Source: JBHIKY01 sp042139015 (GTDB taxonomy: Bacteria > Bacillota > Bacilli > Bacillales > Marinococcaceae). Taken from it: a stretch of DNA of 64,000 bases. Where the stretch lies: assembly GCF_042139015.1 (NCBI RefSeq), contig NZ_JBHIKY010000005.1:62001-126000 (forward strand). Direction: 5' to 3'. The position numbers were made by a program, and so were the translations under genes. A model generated the notes under the pieces. The model was not told where the DNA came from. It saw only the letters and a program-made list of their open reading frames with translations, and ran no database searches. This document shows, piece by piece, positions 52,827 to 61,686 of this stretch. Position 1 is the stretch's first letter, and each line of letters opens with the position of its first letter.

Positions 52827-53318
52827 TTAGCGGCAGCCTCTATTATTGTCGCCACTGACGAGGTTAGGATTCAGGCACTGAATCGCGCAGAAGCAAGTAA
52901 GATCTACCTCAATGCAGTGTCTGGTCCGTTCAAGCTCATCTACATCACAAAGTGATTTTGGATCAACGCAGCATTTATCAAAATCAAGATGATGGTCTGG
53001 TTTTAATAATGACAGCGTAGCGCAGCATTTATCCTCGTGAATTTCCTCAACGCGGAAAAATACAGTTTGGAAACAGTGATCCTTTCCGATTCCTCCCGTA
53101 GCAAAGAAGTAGTTACCGTCTTTGCCTTGCAGTGTAAAAGGAATAGTATCAAGAGGAGAAGTTCCTTCCGGGCTTAAAAGGTCTTCAAAACAACTATTCT
53201 TACAATTCCTGTTGTTATTGTCCACTCGATCCTGAGCTTCTTTTATTTCTTCGACCGCCTTGCAGACGCAGTGGCTGCTGAAGTCTTGAATATCATCATC
53301 GCGTTTTCCACAACCCAT
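52827..53318 (-). CDS. cotZ: spore coat protein of the CotY/CotZ family
   Basis: A 163-residue cysteine-rich protein (14 Cys): CVCKAVEEIKEAQ and NNRNCKNSCFEDLL near the N-terminus, DKCCATLSLL and FDKCCVDP in the middle, and DLTCFCAIQCLNP at the end. CotY/CotZ (and ExsY) cross-link by disulfides into the crust or exosporium. The start at 53318 has AAAGGAGTGA. B. subtilis has two such genes; one is seen here, so cotY versus cotZ is not decided. Confidence 0.85.
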   Translation of the reverse strand: MGCGKRDDDIQDFSSHCVCKAVEEIKEAQDRVDNNNRNCKNSCFEDLLSPEGTSPLDTIPFTLQGKDGNYFFATGGIGKDHCFQTVFFRVEEIHEDKCCATLSLLKPDHHLDFDKCCVDPKSLCDVDELERTRHCIEVDLTCFCAIQCLNPNLVSGDNNRGCR

Positions 53319-53491
53319 GTGTGTCACTCCTTTAGCATTTATTCTTTACTATCATATAGAAACAGGACGGAAATGGTGTTACTTAATAAGCCGAAAGTTT
53401 CGAATTGGGCACTTTGCCTATAAAAATTGGTTTAGCGACGCGGTTCAAGGGTATGAAAGCATTAATATACTAATGATAAAGGGTGGTAATC

Positions 53492-53731
53492 ATGGGCTAT
53501 GTCCCTCCAGTCAAAAACGAAACGGCACTTAACTACGGAAGCCGAATCGTTGCAGAGGCAACAGGGATACAACGGATAACCAGAGTGCAGCCTCCTTCGT
53601 TGTATAAATTAAGTGAAAATGACAGCTGGAATACTTCTAAATCTGAAGAAGAACTGCTTTTGCAGTCCAAACGCAGAGAAATAGAACAAAAGCTTTACGG
53701 AAAAGGGAAGCGTTTTGACGCGCAGGCATAA
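53492..53731 (+). CDS. hypothetical protein, 79 residues
   Basis: A soluble protein, MGYVPPVKNETALNYGSRIV at the start, with a basic helix near the end (LLLQSKRREIEQKLYGKGKR). A good AAAGGGTGG site and its own terminator show that it is real. No family recognised. Next to spore coat genes, so a sporulation role is possible but unproven. Confidence 0.65.
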   Translation: MGYVPPVKNETALNYGSRIVAEATGIQRITRVQPPSLYKLSENDSWNTSKSEEELLLQSKRREIEQKLYGKGKRFDAQA

Positions 53732-53745
53732 AAAAGCATCGCTAA

Positions 53746-53779
53746 GCAGTCCGGGTAATGTAACCCAGGCTGTTTTTTT
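53746..53779 (+). terminator. rho-independent terminator
   Basis: An imperfect stem, CAG-CC-GGGT with ACCC-GG-CTG, followed by seven T. Confidence 0.75.
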
Positions 53780-53911
53780 GTGAGACATATAAATTAAGAA
53801 ACAGAAAATTCCACCTGATTTAATCTGGCCGCATACAATATTTCTATATGGTGATTTCTGGGACAATTACGTAAACTAAAGATAAATACAGTGAAAATGA
53901 GGGTTCATTTT

Positions 53912-54823
53912 ATGGAATGGAAAAAAATAAAAGATGGATGTTTTTATTTTGACGCACCGGTCAACATTGGGTATATCGTTAAAGGAAAAACGGGCATGCT
54001 GGTCGATGCCGGCATCGATAAAGGAACAGCAAAAAAAGTAATGAAAGCCTTGGCAGAAAAAGAACTCCCTCTCACAGATATATTCATCACTCATGCTCAT
54101 GCAGATCACTTTGGCGGTGCAGCCTGGCTAAAGAAACAGCAGAATGTCAAAGTTCACGCCCCGGAGCTCGAATCCGCCGTCTTAGAAAATCCACGGCTTG
54201 AGCCGATCTATTTATTTCACGGGGCAGAGCCGCCTGAGGGTATGCGAAGTAAATTTCTGGAGGGTCCGCCTGTCATGGTGGATCAGATCGTATCAGAAGG
54301 CGTATTTCAGGCAGGGGAAATCCAGGGGGAACTGCTCCGCGTCCCAGGTCACAGTCATAATCAGCTTGCGTTTATTTCCTATGGAGTACTTTATGGCGGA
54401 GACAGCTATTTCGCGCACGAATACTTACGGAAGCACCGGATTCCTTTTATGGTAGATGTAAGAGCAGCGGTCCAATCGCTGGAAAGACTTCTGGAGCTGG
54501 AGGCTGAAGGAGCAGTGCCTGGTCACGGGACCTACGAAGAGAATTTTAAAGAAACAGTTTCTGAAAATTTAAAATTCCACAATTCTCTGCTTAATGACCT
54601 TGCCCTTTTCATTAAAAAAGAAATGAACGGGATGAACATTGAAGCGCTGACGGCTCAATATTGCACCAACAATGGAGTTCAATTACAGAATATTGGCAGC
54701 TGGGCATTATACCGGACCGCGGTAACGGCCTATGTAATGGCACTGGTTCAAGAAAAAAGAGCAGCCCTTACGATCATGAACAATGAGCTGACCGTCAAAG
54801 AAAGTGATCTTCACCAGCAATGA
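53912..54823 (+). CDS. metallo-beta-lactamase-fold hydrolase
   Basis: A 303-residue MBL-fold protein with zinc motif THAHADHFGG (HxHxDH), a second-ligand VPGHSHNQ and an aspartate in LYGGDSYF, then PGHGTY. The C-terminal helical part is like that of the glyoxalase-II/YqgX and related groups. Substrate unknown. The start at 53912 has GAGGG upstream. An ATG at 53891 is in the same site. Its stop codon overlaps the start of the broken HNH gene. Confidence 0.85.
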   Translation: MEWKKIKDGCFYFDAPVNIGYIVKGKTGMLVDAGIDKGTAKKVMKALAEKELPLTDIFITHAHADHFGGAAWLKKQQNVKVHAPELESAVLENPRLEPIYLFHGAEPPEGMRSKFLEGPPVMVDQIVSEGVFQAGEIQGELLRVPGHSHNQLAFISYGVLYGGDSYFAHEYLRKHRIPFMVDVRAAVQSLERLLELEAEGAVPGHGTYEENFKETVSENLKFHNSLLNDLALFIKKEMNGMNIEALTAQYCTNNGVQLQNIGSWALYRTAVTAYVMALVQEKRAALTIMNNELTVKESDLHQQ

Positions 54824-55112
54824 AAAAAGATAGAATCGGTCGATGTGAGCTTTGCTGCAGGGAAGAAATTGAGCTTACAGCCCATCATCTCGTGCCGAAG
54901 GATAAAGGCGGAGTGCACGGGGCGACTGCGTTGCTCTGCCGGGCCTGCCACCGCCAGATACATGCCATGTACTCAAACAGTGAACTTGCTCTCCAGTTTT
55001 TTCCATTTAGCGGCTGCTCGCAGATGAGAAGCTAAATAAATTTCTGACATGGGTGCGAAAACAGCCGCCTGGAAAAAGGATTAGTGTCAGAAGAGCCAAT
55101 AATAGAAAATAA
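54820..55112 (+). pseudogene. HNH endonuclease gene broken by frameshift and stop
   Basis: The first 58 residues form a good HNH core (CELCCREEIELTAHHLVPKD ... LCRACHRQIHAMY), with two CxxC pairs and the HH/H residues. The frame then derails in a run of T near 54997-55002 and stops at 55035. In a shifted frame the likely rest is present, DEKLNKFLTWVRKQPPGKRI, running to 55112. Restoring one T leads to a TAG at 55008 where a Glu codon is expected, so there are at least two lesions. The start overlaps the MBL gene by 4 bp (ATGA). Confidence 0.6.
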
Positions 55113-55134
55113 AAAAGCCACGCTCTGCGTGACT
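55110..55134 (-). terminator. terminator of the yjcH-yjcG-yjcF group
   Basis: On the minus strand AGTCACGC and GCGTGGCT pair around AGA, then TTTTTTA. Confidence 0.8.
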
Positions 55135-55150
55135 GGAGAATCGATAATCG

Positions 55151-55576
55151 CTACAGCTTTTTTTTCATTTCTACATGGGGGATGCCGGCATCCAAAAATT
55201 CATCGGATGTAACGGAATATCCAAGTTTTTCATAAAAGCCTGCGGCCTGTATTTGTGCATTTAATTTCATCAAAGCATACCCTTGTCTTTTTGCTTCCAA
55301 TTCAATTTCGTCCATTATAAATCGGCCGGACCCAGTGTGGCGGTGAGAAGCAAGTACGCATATCCGCTCTACTTTTGCATACCCATCTGCATCACGAAAT
55401 CTTCCTGCTCCAATCGGAGTATTGTCATCGTACATTACGTAATGAATGGCAGTTTCTTCATATTGATCGAGTTCTTCCTCTTCCGGAACCTGCTGCTCGC
55501 GGACAAACACATCATACCGGACTTTATAGGCATCATGCAATTGCTGTTGTGAATCAACTTTTTTAACTTCTGGCAC
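55151..55576 (-). CDS. yjcF: GNAT-family acetyltransferase YjcF
   Basis: A 141-residue GNAT protein: the N-terminal VRYDVFVREQQVPEEEELD, then ERICVLASHRHTGSGRFIMD (acetyl-CoA motif A) and AAGFYEKLGYSV. The start is a GTG with GGAAG upstream, 5 bp after yjcG. In B. subtilis yjcF, yjcG and yjcH are adjacent in the same way. Acceptor unknown. Confidence 0.88.
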   Translation of the reverse strand: MPEVKKVDSQQQLHDAYKVRYDVFVREQQVPEEEELDQYEETAIHYVMYDDNTPIGAGRFRDADGYAKVERICVLASHRHTGSGRFIMDEIELEAKRQGYALMKLNAQIQAAGFYEKLGYSVTSDEFLDAGIPHVEMKKKL

Positions 55577-55581
55577 GTCTT

Positions 55582-56097
55582 TTAAACTTCCTTTCCGAGC
55601 CGGAATGTTTCGTAAACTGTCCAGGAACCATTATCGAGCTGATAAAGGAGCTGGATCCTGTCAATGATTTCTTCATGATGAATATCCTTCATCTGCAGCC
55701 GCCCGAGAACATCGAAGTGTTCGTCATCGGTTAAATCCTGGGCAATCGTTAAGTGCGGAGTGAATTCGTGCTGTTTTCCCAGGCTTGTTTTCGGTTCGTC
55801 ATTCAGAGCGCTGTATAAATTCATTAACGTCTCATTCGGCTTGATTTTAAAAAATATTTTGTTTTCCTTTGGGTGAAAGGTATCTGCTTTATAAATAGTC
55901 ATCGGAAATGGAGCCGCCGCAGCAGCGATCTCCTGGATATTGGTTATTGTTTCCTCTATACTCTCAGAAGCTTCGAATGGATAGCGAAGCGTAATATGAG
56001 GAGGTATCCAGGAATAGTGAGTGTCATAGCGCATGCGGTAGGAATTTGCTAAATCCTGAATTTCCTTTGAAGGGAAAAATGCGACACCATATTTCAT
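55582..56097 (-). CDS. yjcG: 2H phosphoesterase / RNA-ligase-like protein YjcG
   Basis: A 171-residue protein with two HxT motifs, PPHITLRYPF near residue 34 and TPHLTIAQDL near residue 115, the hallmark of 2H phosphoesterases that act on 2',5' or 2',3'-cyclic phosphates. The YjcG subfamily fold is symmetric. GGAAAGAAGGAA precedes the ATG. It lies between yjcH and yjcF and is co-directional with them. Confidence 0.9.
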   Translation of the reverse strand: MKYGVAFFPSKEIQDLANSYRMRYDTHYSWIPPHITLRYPFEASESIEETITNIQEIAAAAAPFPMTIYKADTFHPKENKIFFKIKPNETLMNLYSALNDEPKTSLGKQHEFTPHLTIAQDLTDDEHFDVLGRLQMKDIHHEEIIDRIQLLYQLDNGSWTVYETFRLGKEV

Positions 56098-56152
56098 AAC
56101 TCATTCCTTCTTTCCGGCAATTTGAACAGATTTTTTAATTTTTTACCCGTTT

Positions 56153-56872
56153 TTATTCAGTATCAAACATAAAAGACAGGGATATTAAAAGATCCTTCTC
56201 CCAGTATTTCCAAAAATGACCGCCCTCAAATTCTACATAGCGGTAGCGTGCATTTCCCTGCTGAAATAATTGATGAAGCCTGCGGTTCGGTGTTAAAAAA
56301 TCCTCCACTTTTCCCGTTGTTGTCTTCACTTTCGTTTCTTCTAAGCCGATAGTATGGTAAATATCAAAACTATTCCATACCTTCGACTGCCGGACTGCAT
56401 TCAGCACCGTTTCATTTACAAACGGAGAATGCATCATCACCCTTGAAAAAATATTCGGATATTCAAGTGCTGTCATAAGGGAGACAGTAGCGGCAAGGGA
56501 GTCTCCCATCAATAAACGCCCGTGTGAAAGGTGGGAGACTGAGAATTCCTCCTCGAGAAATGGCAGCAGTTCATTTACAAGAAACTGAACATAATTTTTC
56601 TGTTGGTCACTGTCCGGGTGATACCAAACTCTTCTTGTATCGACATCCGGATAAGGGACGCCGACGACAATGGTTTCTTCGGCCCCGTCTTCAATTGCCG
56701 CTTCCATCTTTCTTCCAATGCGGCCGAATTGGAAATAATCCCTTCCGTCCTGGGCAATGGCAAGGTGGTATGTGTACAGCGGACTGTAGTTTTCAGGCAT
56801 ATATACATGCAGGTCAAACGTTTCTTTTAAAAGAGAACTTTGGAAAGTAATTGACCTCATCGTTCCTTTCAT
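56153..56872 (-). CDS. yjcH: esterase-D-like alpha/beta hydrolase YjcH
   Basis: A 239-residue esterase of the enterochelin-esterase type. The nucleophile elbow is LLMGDSLAATV, the acid is downstream, and the histidine is in EFEGGHFWKYWEKDL. The start at 56872 has AAAGGAAG. An ATG at 56908 lies upstream of that site. First of the yjcH-yjcG-yjcF group. Substrate unknown. Confidence 0.88.
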   Translation of the reverse strand: MKGTMRSITFQSSLLKETFDLHVYMPENYSPLYTYHLAIAQDGRDYFQFGRIGRKMEAAIEDGAEETIVVGVPYPDVDTRRVWYHPDSDQQKNYVQFLVNELLPFLEEEFSVSHLSHGRLLMGDSLAATVSLMTALEYPNIFSRVMMHSPFVNETVLNAVRQSKVWNSFDIYHTIGLEETKVKTTTGKVEDFLTPNRRLHQLFQQGNARYRYVEFEGGHFWKYWEKDLLISLSFMFDTE

Positions 56873-56997
56873 CAAAGACTTCCTTTCATATTCATCATGT
56901 ATCGACATTTTCAGCTCAAAGGATATTGTAACATAAGCTGTAAAGAAACGAGTTTTTCCAGCATATGATAAAATAGAGGAGATAGGAGGCGTTATTC

Positions 56998-57549
56998 ATG
57001 AAAAAACCTGTACCCTGCAATGAAGTAGAGCAAGCGGCACGAAAGGCGCTGCGCGATCGAGGTGTCAAGATAGAAGATATCGCCGAAATCGTTTATGAAA
57101 TGCAGGCCCAATATGCACCCAACCTCACGAAGGAAGATTGCTACGAGAGTGCAGACGCAGTCCTTTGTAAAAGAGAAATTCAACACGCGATTCTCGTCGG
57201 GGTAGAGCTCGATAAGCTCGCGGAAAAAAATATGCTGTCTGAACCATTACAATCGCTCGTAGATACAGATGAAGGCTTGTTCGGCGTAGACGAAACGATT
57301 GCTTTAGGATCAGTTTTTGGATTTGGCAGCATTGCTGTAACAACTTTTGGTTACCTGGATAAAGAAAAAAAGGGTGTTATAAAAAGGCTGGATGAAAGAA
57401 AAGATCAGGTGCACACCTTCCTTGATGATCTCGTCGCAAGCATTGCATCAAGCGCTTCGGCAAGGCTGGCACACCGCATGCGTGACAGAGAAGAAAACCG
57501 GAGAAAAGATGAGATTAAGAAACGGGAAGACGAAGAACTCATTGGATAA
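56998..57549 (+). CDS. phosphatidylglycerophosphatase-A-like protein (YutG family)
   Basis: A 183-residue protein whose middle (HAILVGVELDKLAEKNML, STDEGLFGVDE-like VDTDEGLFGVDE, and FGYLDKEKKGVIKRLD) matches the PgpA-like YutG family. Typical PgpA is membrane-bound, but this protein has only weak hydrophobic segments, as in the Bacillus family. A highly charged Arg/Glu tail (residues 160-183) is added. AGGAGGCG precedes the ATG. The phosphatase role is by family name only. Confidence 0.8.
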   Translation: MKKPVPCNEVEQAARKALRDRGVKIEDIAEIVYEMQAQYAPNLTKEDCYESADAVLCKREIQHAILVGVELDKLAEKNMLSEPLQSLVDTDEGLFGVDETIALGSVFGFGSIAVTTFGYLDKEKKGVIKRLDERKDQVHTFLDDLVASIASSASARLAHRMRDREENRRKDEIKKREDEELIG

Positions 57550-57582
57550 TATGATGAGGCTGAGTCACAGCGGTCTCTGAAA

Positions 57583-57632
57583 AAAAGCTATGGCTTGTCG
57601 TCAGGTCCGAAGGGCGAAAGCTATAGCTTTTA
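57583..57632 (+). terminator. rho-independent terminator
   Basis: AAAGCTAT (57584-57591) and ATAGCTTT (57623-57630) pair with a 31-nt loop, then T-rich sequence. Confidence 0.55.
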
Positions 57633-57706
57633 TTATTTATTTTTCTTTTAGGGAGTGTAAAACTCGTAAGATTATATATAATGATAGTGAATTGCTCCTG
57701 AGCTGG

Positions 57707-57733
57707 TGGCGGAAGTGAGATCCGTTATTCTAT
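57707..57733 (+). repeat. short dispersed repeat, copy 4
   Basis: GGAAGTGAGATCCGTTATTC, the same family as 25656, 27691 and 41838. The rest of 57633-57973 is empty of genes. Confidence 0.5.
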
Positions 57734-57973
57734 CAATTGCCGCTGGTTGGCGGACATCAGCTACACTATTTGCCTGAATGGCACTGAAATCGGCTTTCTT
57801 TTTGAGTTATAGCGGAACCAATGTCCGGCTGAACCTGCCGGAATAACAAGTAGACTACTGAAAAAGAGTTGATGTTTCGTCTGTGCAGCTGATTTTCTTC
57901 TCAAAAAAGTGATTTTTTTCCGTAAATCGGATAAAATAAAATAGATAATCTGATAAAGGAGCTTGAGAGATCG

Positions 57974-58156
57974 ATGGCAAGAAGAAGACCTCGCTGGATA
58001 TACTGGAAACAGACATATCGCTCCAAGTTTCAAGCCGGCTGTCTAAAGGCGAAGCTGGAGGAAAACTGGCGTGAAGGCTATGAAGTCGGCCCGCTTGTGG
58101 AAATTCGCAAGTTAAAAACAAATAAATACGTCGTACGATATACATACGACGAATAG
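57974..58156 (+). CDS. hypothetical basic protein, 60 residues
   Basis: A short basic protein rich in Arg, Lys and Trp (MARRRPRWIYWKQTYRSKFQ at the start). AAAGGAG lies 12 bases before the ATG. The N-terminus could bind nucleic acid. No family recognised. It is flanked by a repeat and by the fumC terminator, so it is monocistronic. Confidence 0.6.
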   Translation: MARRRPRWIYWKQTYRSKFQAGCLKAKLEENWREGYEVGPLVEIRKLKTNKYVVRYTYDE

Positions 58157-58194
58157 AACCCCTCTATACTTGGGGAGGAGAAAATATATTCATG

Positions 58195-58236
58195 AAAAAA
58201 AGCTGACAACGGACGGTTCCGCTGTCAGTTTTTTTA
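58195..58236. terminator. bidirectional terminator between the 60-residue gene and fumC
   Basis: CTGACA and TGTCAG stem (with inner GC pairs), with A- and T-runs on both sides. Confidence 0.8.
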
Positions 58237-58238
58237 TA

Positions 58239-59630
58239 TTATTCCTTCGGAGTGACCATTTTGGCCGGGTCCACAATTTCATGGAACTGTTTTTCATCAA
58301 GCAGGCCACTTTCCAAAACGGCTTCTTTCAAGGTCTGCCCTTTTTCATGAGCGGTTTTTGCAATTTTTGCTGCATTTTCATAACCGATATGAGGGTTAAG
58401 GGCGGTAACAAGCATTAACGAGTTACGAAGATGCTCGTCAATTTTCTCCTGGTTCGGCTCAATGCCGACCGCACATTTGTCATTAAAGGAAATCATGGAA
58501 TCAGACAGCAGGTAGGCAGACTGCAGGAAATTATAGATGATTACCGGTTTAAAGACATTCAATTCAAAATTACCCTGGCTGGCTGCAAATCCGATGGTTG
58601 CATCATTGCCGATTACCTGGGAAGCGACCATTGTCATTGCTTCACTCTGCGTCGGATTAACTTTTCCGGGCATAATTGAACTTCCCGGTTCGTTTGCCGG
58701 GATGGAGATTTCACCAATGCCGCAGCGGGGGCCGCTTGCAAGCCAACGGACATCATTTGCAATTTTCATTAAATCAGCTGCAAGACCCTTCAGGGCGCCA
58801 TGAGCATAATTAATTTCATCATGACTCGTCAGAGAATGAAATTTATTCGGAGCGGAACGGAACGTTTTACCCGTAATTTTACTGATTTCTTCAGCAACGT
58901 AGTCCCCGAATTTTGGATGGGCATTAATTCCGGTACCTACCGCGGTTCCGCCGATTGCCAAGTCTTTCACGTGATCAATACTCTCGCTGATCATTTCACT
59001 GCTTTTTTCCAGCATGCGCTCCCAGCCGCTGATCTCCTGGCCGAGGGTGAGCGGAGTGGCGTCCTGCAGGTGTGTTCTGCCGATCTTAATGACATCTTCA
59101 AAATCATTTTTCTTCTGGGAAAATGTTTTCTTCAGTACCTCGATGGCCGGAAGTACATCGTTTTGCACCTTTTCTACAGCCGCAATGTGCATGGCGGTAG
59201 GAAAGGTATCATTAGAGCTCTGAGAGCGGTTAACATCATCGTTCGGGTGAACAGAAAGCTCGTCCCGGCCTTTTTCTTTTAAAATTTCTGTTGCACGGCG
59301 GGCGAGAACCTCATTCATGTTCATATTGGACTGAGTGCCGCTTCCGGTCTGCCAAACGACTAATGGAAAATGATCATCCAGTTCGCCGCTTAATACTTCA
59401 TCTGCAGCGGAAGAGATCGCATCAGCTTTCTCTGCTTCAATTTTTCCAAGCCGTTTATTGGCCAGAGCAGCAGATTTTTTTAAAATAGCAAACGCGTGAA
59501 CGACTTCAAGCGGCATCGTCTCTTTGCCGATCTTAAAATTTTCAAGACTTCTCTGGGTTTGTGCACCCCAGTGCTTATCCTCCGGCACCTGCATTTCTCC
59601 GAGTGTATCTTTTTCAATTCTGTAATTCAT
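58239..59630 (-). CDS. fumC: class II fumarate hydratase
   Basis: The iron-independent fumarase of the TCA cycle (463 residues). Signature GSSIMPGKVNPTQ with the catalytic loop serine, plus TGSGTQSNMNMNEV and GRTHLQDATPLTLG. The start is an ATG at 59630 directly after a GTG, both behind AGGAGGAATT. No operon partners. It is divergent from the chemotaxis receptor. Confidence 0.94.
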   Translation of the reverse strand: MNYRIEKDTLGEMQVPEDKHWGAQTQRSLENFKIGKETMPLEVVHAFAILKKSAALANKRLGKIEAEKADAISSAADEVLSGELDDHFPLVVWQTGSGTQSNMNMNEVLARRATEILKEKGRDELSVHPNDDVNRSQSSNDTFPTAMHIAAVEKVQNDVLPAIEVLKKTFSQKKNDFEDVIKIGRTHLQDATPLTLGQEISGWERMLEKSSEMISESIDHVKDLAIGGTAVGTGINAHPKFGDYVAEEISKITGKTFRSAPNKFHSLTSHDEINYAHGALKGLAADLMKIANDVRWLASGPRCGIGEISIPANEPGSSIMPGKVNPTQSEAMTMVASQVIGNDATIGFAASQGNFELNVFKPVIIYNFLQSAYLLSDSMISFNDKCAVGIEPNQEKIDEHLRNSLMLVTALNPHIGYENAAKIAKTAHEKGQTLKEAVLESGLLDEKQFHEIVDPAKMVTPKE

Positions 59631-59793
59631 CACAATTCCTCCTGCGCGTTTGTCTTTAACATATTTGTCCCACTTCTAGAGTAGAAAAAAAAATCGAGAA
59701 AAGGAAGGGCTGTGGTTTTCTTTTTTCATTTTCTTTGTATTTTATTGAGCATTTAGTCTGATGAACAAGGTTTTGAAATAATTGATAAATAGT

Positions 59794-59820
59794 TAAAAAT
59801 TTCGTAAATTCAACCGATAT
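59794..59820 (+). promoter_or_regulatory. sigma-D (motility) promoter
   Basis: TAAA (59794-59797), exactly 15 bp, then ACCGATAT (59813-59820), one base from the sigma-D consensus TAAA-N15-GCCGATAT. It lies about 98 bp before the chemotaxis-receptor start, so the receptor should be expressed with flagellar genes. Confidence 0.8.
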
Positions 59821-59917
59821 TAAGAAAAAGGACTTGCTTAATTTCATAAACAATCCAAGTAACAGCTGCTAAAAATGAGCAATAAGTCCTTAAAAAATGA
59901 AAAATGAGGTGGAGTTT

Positions 59918-61600
59918 TTGAAAACAATTCGTGCAAAGCTTCTTGGAGGATTTGCTGTCATTATTTCTCTTTTACTTGTTTTCACCGGGGTGGTTTATTA
60001 TTTTTCCCGTGATATTAACGATACTATTACTACGGTGACCCAGGAAGATCTCAAAAAAATTTCTGCCTATGAAGACCTTGCTTATAATATAGCAGAGCGG
60101 AACTCCCACGTGAATTTTTATGTTCTATCGAGCCAGTATGAATACAGACAGCGGTTTGATGAATTAACCGAACAGTCGTTAGAGATTGAGGAATCATTGC
60201 AGAGCATGGTAAATGATGAGCGGCTCGATCAAATTATTGAAGCATCAGCCGGGTGGAGAGAACAGGTAGAAACTGACGTATTGGAGAATTTTGAAATGGG
60301 AGTGGTTGCTACGGCTGAACAGTCACTTGAAAGCGAAGCAGGTCCGCGGGCCGATGAAATTAAAACAAGCCTGCAGGAATTAATTGAAGAGGAACGGGCG
60401 GTAGTGAATGCCGATGCCTCCGATTTGGATACAAAAGGGGCGGCGCTTGAGGTGACGACAATCATCACAGGAGTTGTTATAGCAGTACTTGGCCTGATTA
60501 TTGCGATGGTAATTTCAAGAAGAATGTCAAAACCGATCCGGGAGGTTTCAAGAAAAGCAAGGCAGATTGCGTCAGGGGATTTAACAGTAGAAGCGATACA
60601 GGTGAAATCAAAGGATGAAATCGGTGAACTTGCCGAAAATTTTAATGTAATGGCTGAAAACCTCCGCTCGCTTCTTGGCAAGACGAGAGAAGCTGCAGAG
60701 CAGGTAGCCTCTACCTCAGAGCAGCTGTCCGCCAGCTCCCAGGAAACCTCTGCGTCTACAAACGAAATTGCCTCTACGATTCAGGAAGTGTCAGAATCCT
60801 CGGATCGGACGAAGATAAGCTCCAGTGAAAGCCTTCGAGCTATGAATCAGCTTTCAAGCAATATTGAGCGTGTCGCAGATGCTTCCGTGCAGGTGTCTAA
60901 CAAGGCGAAAGATACAGAAAACGCAGCTCAGAACGGGAATCAGGAAATCATTCGTTCCTCTGAACAGATGACAGTCATCAACTCACAGGTTCAGGATGCA
61001 GCAGGAATTGTGGAGGTTCTCGGAGAACGATCCAATGAAATCGGGACTATTATAGAAACGATCACAAATATTTCAGAACAGACGAACCTGCTTGCTTTAA
61101 ATGCGGCCATTGAGGCAGCACGGGCCGGAGAACACGGAAAAGGCTTTGCCGTAGTAGCTGATGAAGTCCGCAAGCTTGCCGAAGAATCGAAATCCTCAGC
61201 AGATAAAATTACCAGGCTGATTCAAACGATTCAGGAGGAAACGGAAAAAGCCGTGGTTAAAATGAATCAGGGCCAGCAGGAGGCGGAAGAAGGGGTGGCC
61301 GTCATAAAGCGGGCAGGAAGTGCTTTTGAAATAATTCTAACCTCGATAAATGATGTAACCTCACAGGCTGAAACGGTTTCGAGCATTGCCGAGGAAATGA
61401 CCGCAGATTCTACACAGGTAACAGCAGCAGTGGAAGAAATGAGCAGTGTCGCTGCTGCTACGGCAGAAAATACACAAAATGTTGCTGCAGGGGCAGAAGA
61501 ACAGCTTGCGGCGATGGAAGAAATATCAAGCTCCTCCGAAGAACTGAGCAGAATGGCACAGGATCTTCAAGAGGAAGTGGGAAAATTCAAACTTTCCTAA
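59918..61600 (+). CDS. methyl-accepting chemotaxis protein
   Basis: A 560-residue receptor of standard topology: N-terminal helix (KLLGGFAVIISLLLVFTGVVYY), a helical four-helix-bundle-like outer domain of about 150 residues with clustered acidic residues, a second helix (TTIITGVVIAVLGLIIAMVI), HAMP (SKPIREVSRKARQIASGDLT) and a cytoplasmic signalling domain with SEQTNLLALNAAIEAARAGE. The start is a TTG at 59918 with GAGGTGGAG upstream. An ATG at 59897 lies before it. Expressed from a sigma-D promoter. Ligand unknown. Confidence 0.9.
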   Translation: MKTIRAKLLGGFAVIISLLLVFTGVVYYFSRDINDTITTVTQEDLKKISAYEDLAYNIAERNSHVNFYVLSSQYEYRQRFDELTEQSLEIEESLQSMVNDERLDQIIEASAGWREQVETDVLENFEMGVVATAEQSLESEAGPRADEIKTSLQELIEEERAVVNADASDLDTKGAALEVTTIITGVVIAVLGLIIAMVISRRMSKPIREVSRKARQIASGDLTVEAIQVKSKDEIGELAENFNVMAENLRSLLGKTREAAEQVASTSEQLSASSQETSASTNEIASTIQEVSESSDRTKISSSESLRAMNQLSSNIERVADASVQVSNKAKDTENAAQNGNQEIIRSSEQMTVINSQVQDAAGIVEVLGERSNEIGTIIETITNISEQTNLLALNAAIEAARAGEHGKGFAVVADEVRKLAEESKSSADKITRLIQTIQEETEKAVVKMNQGQQEAEEGVAVIKRAGSAFEIILTSINDVTSQAETVSSIAEEMTADSTQVTAAVEEMSSVAAATAENTQNVAAGAEEQLAAMEEISSSSEELSRMAQDLQEEVGKFKLS

Positions 61601-61609
61601 TAATTACTC

Positions 61610-61638
61610 AGCCGTCTCTGCAAAAGAGACGGCTTTTT
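61610..61638 (+). terminator. rho-independent terminator
   Basis: GCCGTCTC and GAGACGGC stem with TTTTT. Confidence 0.9.
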
Positions 61639-61686
61639 ATGTCAGCATATGATAAACTAACAGAAAAATGAAAGAAGGGGAGGACT

